Below are positions 5,466 through 7,041 of a stretch of DNA of 7,041 nucleotides, one piece after another. Source of the DNA: Chloroflexota bacterium (GTDB lineage Bacteria > Chloroflexota > Limnocylindria > Limnocylindrales > CSP1-4); NCBI GenBank assembly GCA_013695505.1, contig JACDAH010000178.1:1-7041 (forward strand), in the 5' to 3' direction. Position 1 is the first letter of the stretch, and each line of letters opens with the position of its first letter. A program made the translations under genes and the position numbers. The notes below the pieces were generated by a model, which saw nothing but the letters and a program-made list of their open reading frames with translations, was not told the DNA's origin and did no database searches.

Positions 5466-6740
5466 ATGGGCCTGAAACTCGCGGTCGTCGGCGGTGGCAG
5501 CACGTACACGCCCGAGCTGGTGGACGGCTTCGCGAAGCGGTCCGACCGCGTTGCGGTCGACGAGATCGCCCTGATGGATATCGACGCCGAGCGGCTCGAG
5601 ATCGTCGGTGGGCTTGCCGAGCGGATGCTCCGGCGTCAGGGCTGGCCGGGTCGGCTGGTCTGCACCAACGATCGGAGCGCGGCTCTCGATGGCGCCGACA
5701 TGGTCCTCATCCAGCTCCGGGTCGGAGGTCAGCAGGCGCGATTCCGCGACGAGACCCTGCCGAGGCGGTTCGAGCTGATCGGGCAGGAGACGGTCGGCGC
5801 GGGCGGATTCGCGAAGGCCCTCCGGACGGTCCCGCTCGTCCTGGAGATCGCCGAGGAGACGGAGCGACGATCGGCGCCCGACGCCTGGATCGTCGATTTC
5901 ACGAACCCGGTCGGGATCGTCACCCAGGCCCTCGCCGATGCCGGCCGTCGGAGCCTCGGCCTGTGCAACGTCGCCATTGGCTTCCAGCGGCGGTTCGCCA
6001 AGCGTTTCGACGTCGAGCCCGAGCGGGTCGAGCTCGAGCAGGTCGGCCTGAACCACCTTACCTGGATCCGCGCCGTGCGGGTCGATGGGATCGACCGGTT
6101 GCCCGAGATCCTGGCGGCCGATGGCCCGGCGATCGCGGCGGATGTCGGCGAACCGGCCGAACGGTTGCTCGAGCTTGGCGTGATCCCGTCCTACTACCTG
6201 CGCTATTACGACGAGACGTCGCTGGTGATCGCCGAGCAGGCCGTCCACCAGACCCGGGCCGAGGAGGTCATGGCGATCGAGCGCGAGCTGCTCGAGCTGT
6301 ACCGCGACCCGACGCTCGACACGAAGCCGGAGCTCCTCGAGCACCGGGGAGGTGCGTTCTACAGCGAGGCCGCCGCGCAGCTGATCGCGTCCCTGGTCGA
6401 CGGCCGGGGCGACATCCAGATCGTGGACGTTCGCAACGACGGGGCGCTTCCTGGGCTCGCCGCGGACGACGTCGTGGAGATCCCCGCCCGGATCGACCGA
6501 GACGGCGCGCACCCGCTGCCCCAGCAGCCGCTCCCACCCGCTCTGCTCGACCTGGTGAGCCGGGTGAAGACCTACGAGCGGCTCGCCGTCCGGGCCGCCG
6601 TCTCCGGCGATCGCGCTCTGGCTCGGGCCGCCCTTGCGGCAAACCCGGTCGCGGGCGGGGCGGAGCTCGCTCCGCGGCTGCTCGAGACCATCCTCGAATG
6701 GAACCGGGACTGGCTGCCCCGGTTCTTCCGGGACACATGA
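5466..6740 (+). CDS. Glycoside hydrolase family 4, NAD- and Mn-dependent 6-phospho-beta-glucosidase-like enzyme
   Basis: This 424-residue cytoplasmic enzyme belongs to GH4, which cleaves 6-phosphorylated disaccharides by an NAD+-dependent oxidation-elimination mechanism needing a divalent metal. The Rossmann loop is VVGGGSTYTPEL (7-18) and MDID (37-40) ends the second strand. GQETVGAGGFAKALRTVP (106-123) and DFTNPVG (144-150) are typical of the 6-phospho-beta-glucosidase branch. The metal ligands are expected at Cys167 (LCNVAIG) and His197 (GLNHLTW). A catalytic Tyr is expected in IPSYYLRYY (240-248), and RGGAFYSEAA (294-303) is the usual phosphate-side motif. All key residues are present and the length is normal. 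The ATG lies seven codons before the glycine loop and is preceded by a purine-rich GCGAGGGAG. It heads the rightward operon and overlaps the SIS gene by four bases. A phosphorylated chitobiose-type substrate is inferred from context; a plain beta-glucoside phosphate is the main alternative. Confidence 0.93.
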   Translation: MGLKLAVVGGGSTYTPELVDGFAKRSDRVAVDEIALMDIDAERLEIVGGLAERMLRRQGWPGRLVCTNDRSAALDGADMVLIQLRVGGQQARFRDETLPRRFELIGQETVGAGGFAKALRTVPLVLEIAEETERRSAPDAWIVDFTNPVGIVTQALADAGRRSLGLCNVAIGFQRRFAKRFDVEPERVELEQVGLNHLTWIRAVRVDGIDRLPEILAADGPAIAADVGEPAERLLELGVIPSYYLRYYDETSLVIAEQAVHQTRAEEVMAIERELLELYRDPTLDTKPELLEHRGGAFYSEAAAQLIASLVDGRGDIQIVDVRNDGALPGLAADDVVEIPARIDRDGAHPLPQQPLPPALLDLVSRVKTYERLAVRAAVSGDRALARAALAANPVAGGAELAPRLLETILEWNRDWLPRFFRDT

Positions 6741-7041
6741 GCCGACTGCCGCCGGATGGCCGGTCCCGATCCGCGTCCGAGGCGGCGCCCCGATCCCTGT
6801 CCGATGCCGCGTCCGATGCGGGCGGAGGTCCCGCCCGGCGGGGAGGCCCCGTCCGGCGGACGCTGATGCGGGCCGAGATCGAGGAGATCCCGGATGTCGT
6901 GGCCCGTTTCCTGGCCGACGGCTCGGCCGAGATCGCGGCCGCCGCGGCGGCGATCCGGGCGGCGGATCCCGGTTGGGTGAGCCTCGTTGCCCGTGGCACC
7001 TCCGATCACGCCGCCATCCACCTTCGCTACCTGATCGAGGC
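6737..7041 (+). CDS. SIS-domain sugar-phosphate isomerase/deaminase, N-terminal fragment
   Basis: The 3' end is cut by the window edge; 101 full codons are visible. The start ATG overlaps the GH4 stop as ATGA, implying translational coupling. Residues 44-58 (MRAEIEEIPDVVARF) and the sugar-phosphate loop VARGTSDHAA (84-93) match the isomerase (SIS) half of GlmS and the NagB-II/AgaS-type amino-sugar-phosphate deaminases. No glutamine amidotransferase domain precedes it, so a catabolic glucosamine-6-phosphate deaminase or aldose-ketose isomerase is more likely than a GlmS synthase. The first 43 residues are a low-complexity Arg/Ser/Ala/Pro/Asp stretch with a degenerate eight-residue repeat. The ATG at 6866, in frame with GGCGGA upstream, could be the true start, giving a family-length N-terminus. 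In context it would feed the amino sugar released by GH4 into glycolysis. Confidence 0.82.
   Translation, partial: MSRLPPDGRSRSASEAAPRSLSDAASDAGGGPARRGGPVRRTLMRAEIEEIPDVVARFLADGSAEIAAAAAAIRAADPGWVSLVARGTSDHAAIHLRYLIE

Noticed and set aside
5430..6512. A 360-codon minus-strand open frame over the GH4 gene
   Set aside because: The translation is charged and featureless, whereas the plus strand holds every GH4 motif; it is a high-GC shadow.
6850..6862. Short inverted repeat CGTCCG-G-CGGACG before the ATG at 6866
   Set aside because: The arms have a single-base centre, so only about four pairs could form around a usable loop. Such repeats are frequent by chance in this composition and there is no U-run.

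Overview
This is a high-GC bacterial chromosomal window made almost entirely of tightly packed protein-coding genes. Several start codons are TTG or GTG. The solute-binding protein is a lipoprotein with a low-complexity linker, and the permeases are of the actinobacterial/Chloroflexota sugar-importer kind. A high-GC Chloroflexota or Actinomycetota member is my best guess, but the window has no phylogenetic marker gene and the phylum is not proven. No RNA genes, insertion sequences, CRISPR arrays or prophage remnants were seen.

The layout is two divergent operons around one 154-bp control region (5312-5465). The leftward operon (minus strand) runs, in transcription order: GntR/HutC-type regulator (5311-4451), sugar-binding lipoprotein (4423-2957), a perfect 15-bp hairpin (2929-2897), MalF-type permease (2879-1899), MalG-type permease (1897-764), cytoplasmic CE4/NodB-type deacetylase (719-123), and a BadF/BadG-type sugar kinase that overlaps it by 4 bp and runs off the left edge (126-1). 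The rightward operon (plus strand) runs: GH4 NAD-dependent 6-phospho-glycosidase (5466-6740), then a SIS-domain protein that overlaps it by ATGA and runs off the right edge (6737-7041). The control region carries a 20-bp near-perfect inverted repeat with an AACGTT core. It lies between a consensus TTGACA -35 box and a plausible -10 box for the leftward operon.

Together the genes read as uptake and catabolism of a small amino-sugar oligosaccharide, most simply chitobiose or a relative. The proposed order is ABC import without PTS, phosphorylation by the BadF kinase, removal of the acetyl group by the CE4 protein, cleavage of the phosphorylated disaccharide by GH4, and entry into glycolysis through the SIS-domain deaminase/isomerase. 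This parallels the E. coli chb system (PTS import, ChbG deacetylase, ChbF GH4 enzyme), with the PTS replaced by an ABC importer plus kinase and the YdjC-type deacetylase replaced by a CE4 protein. The gene families are supported by sequence; the substrate and order of steps are inference. No ABC ATPase is present, so a shared MsiK/MsmK-type ATPase encoded elsewhere is likely.
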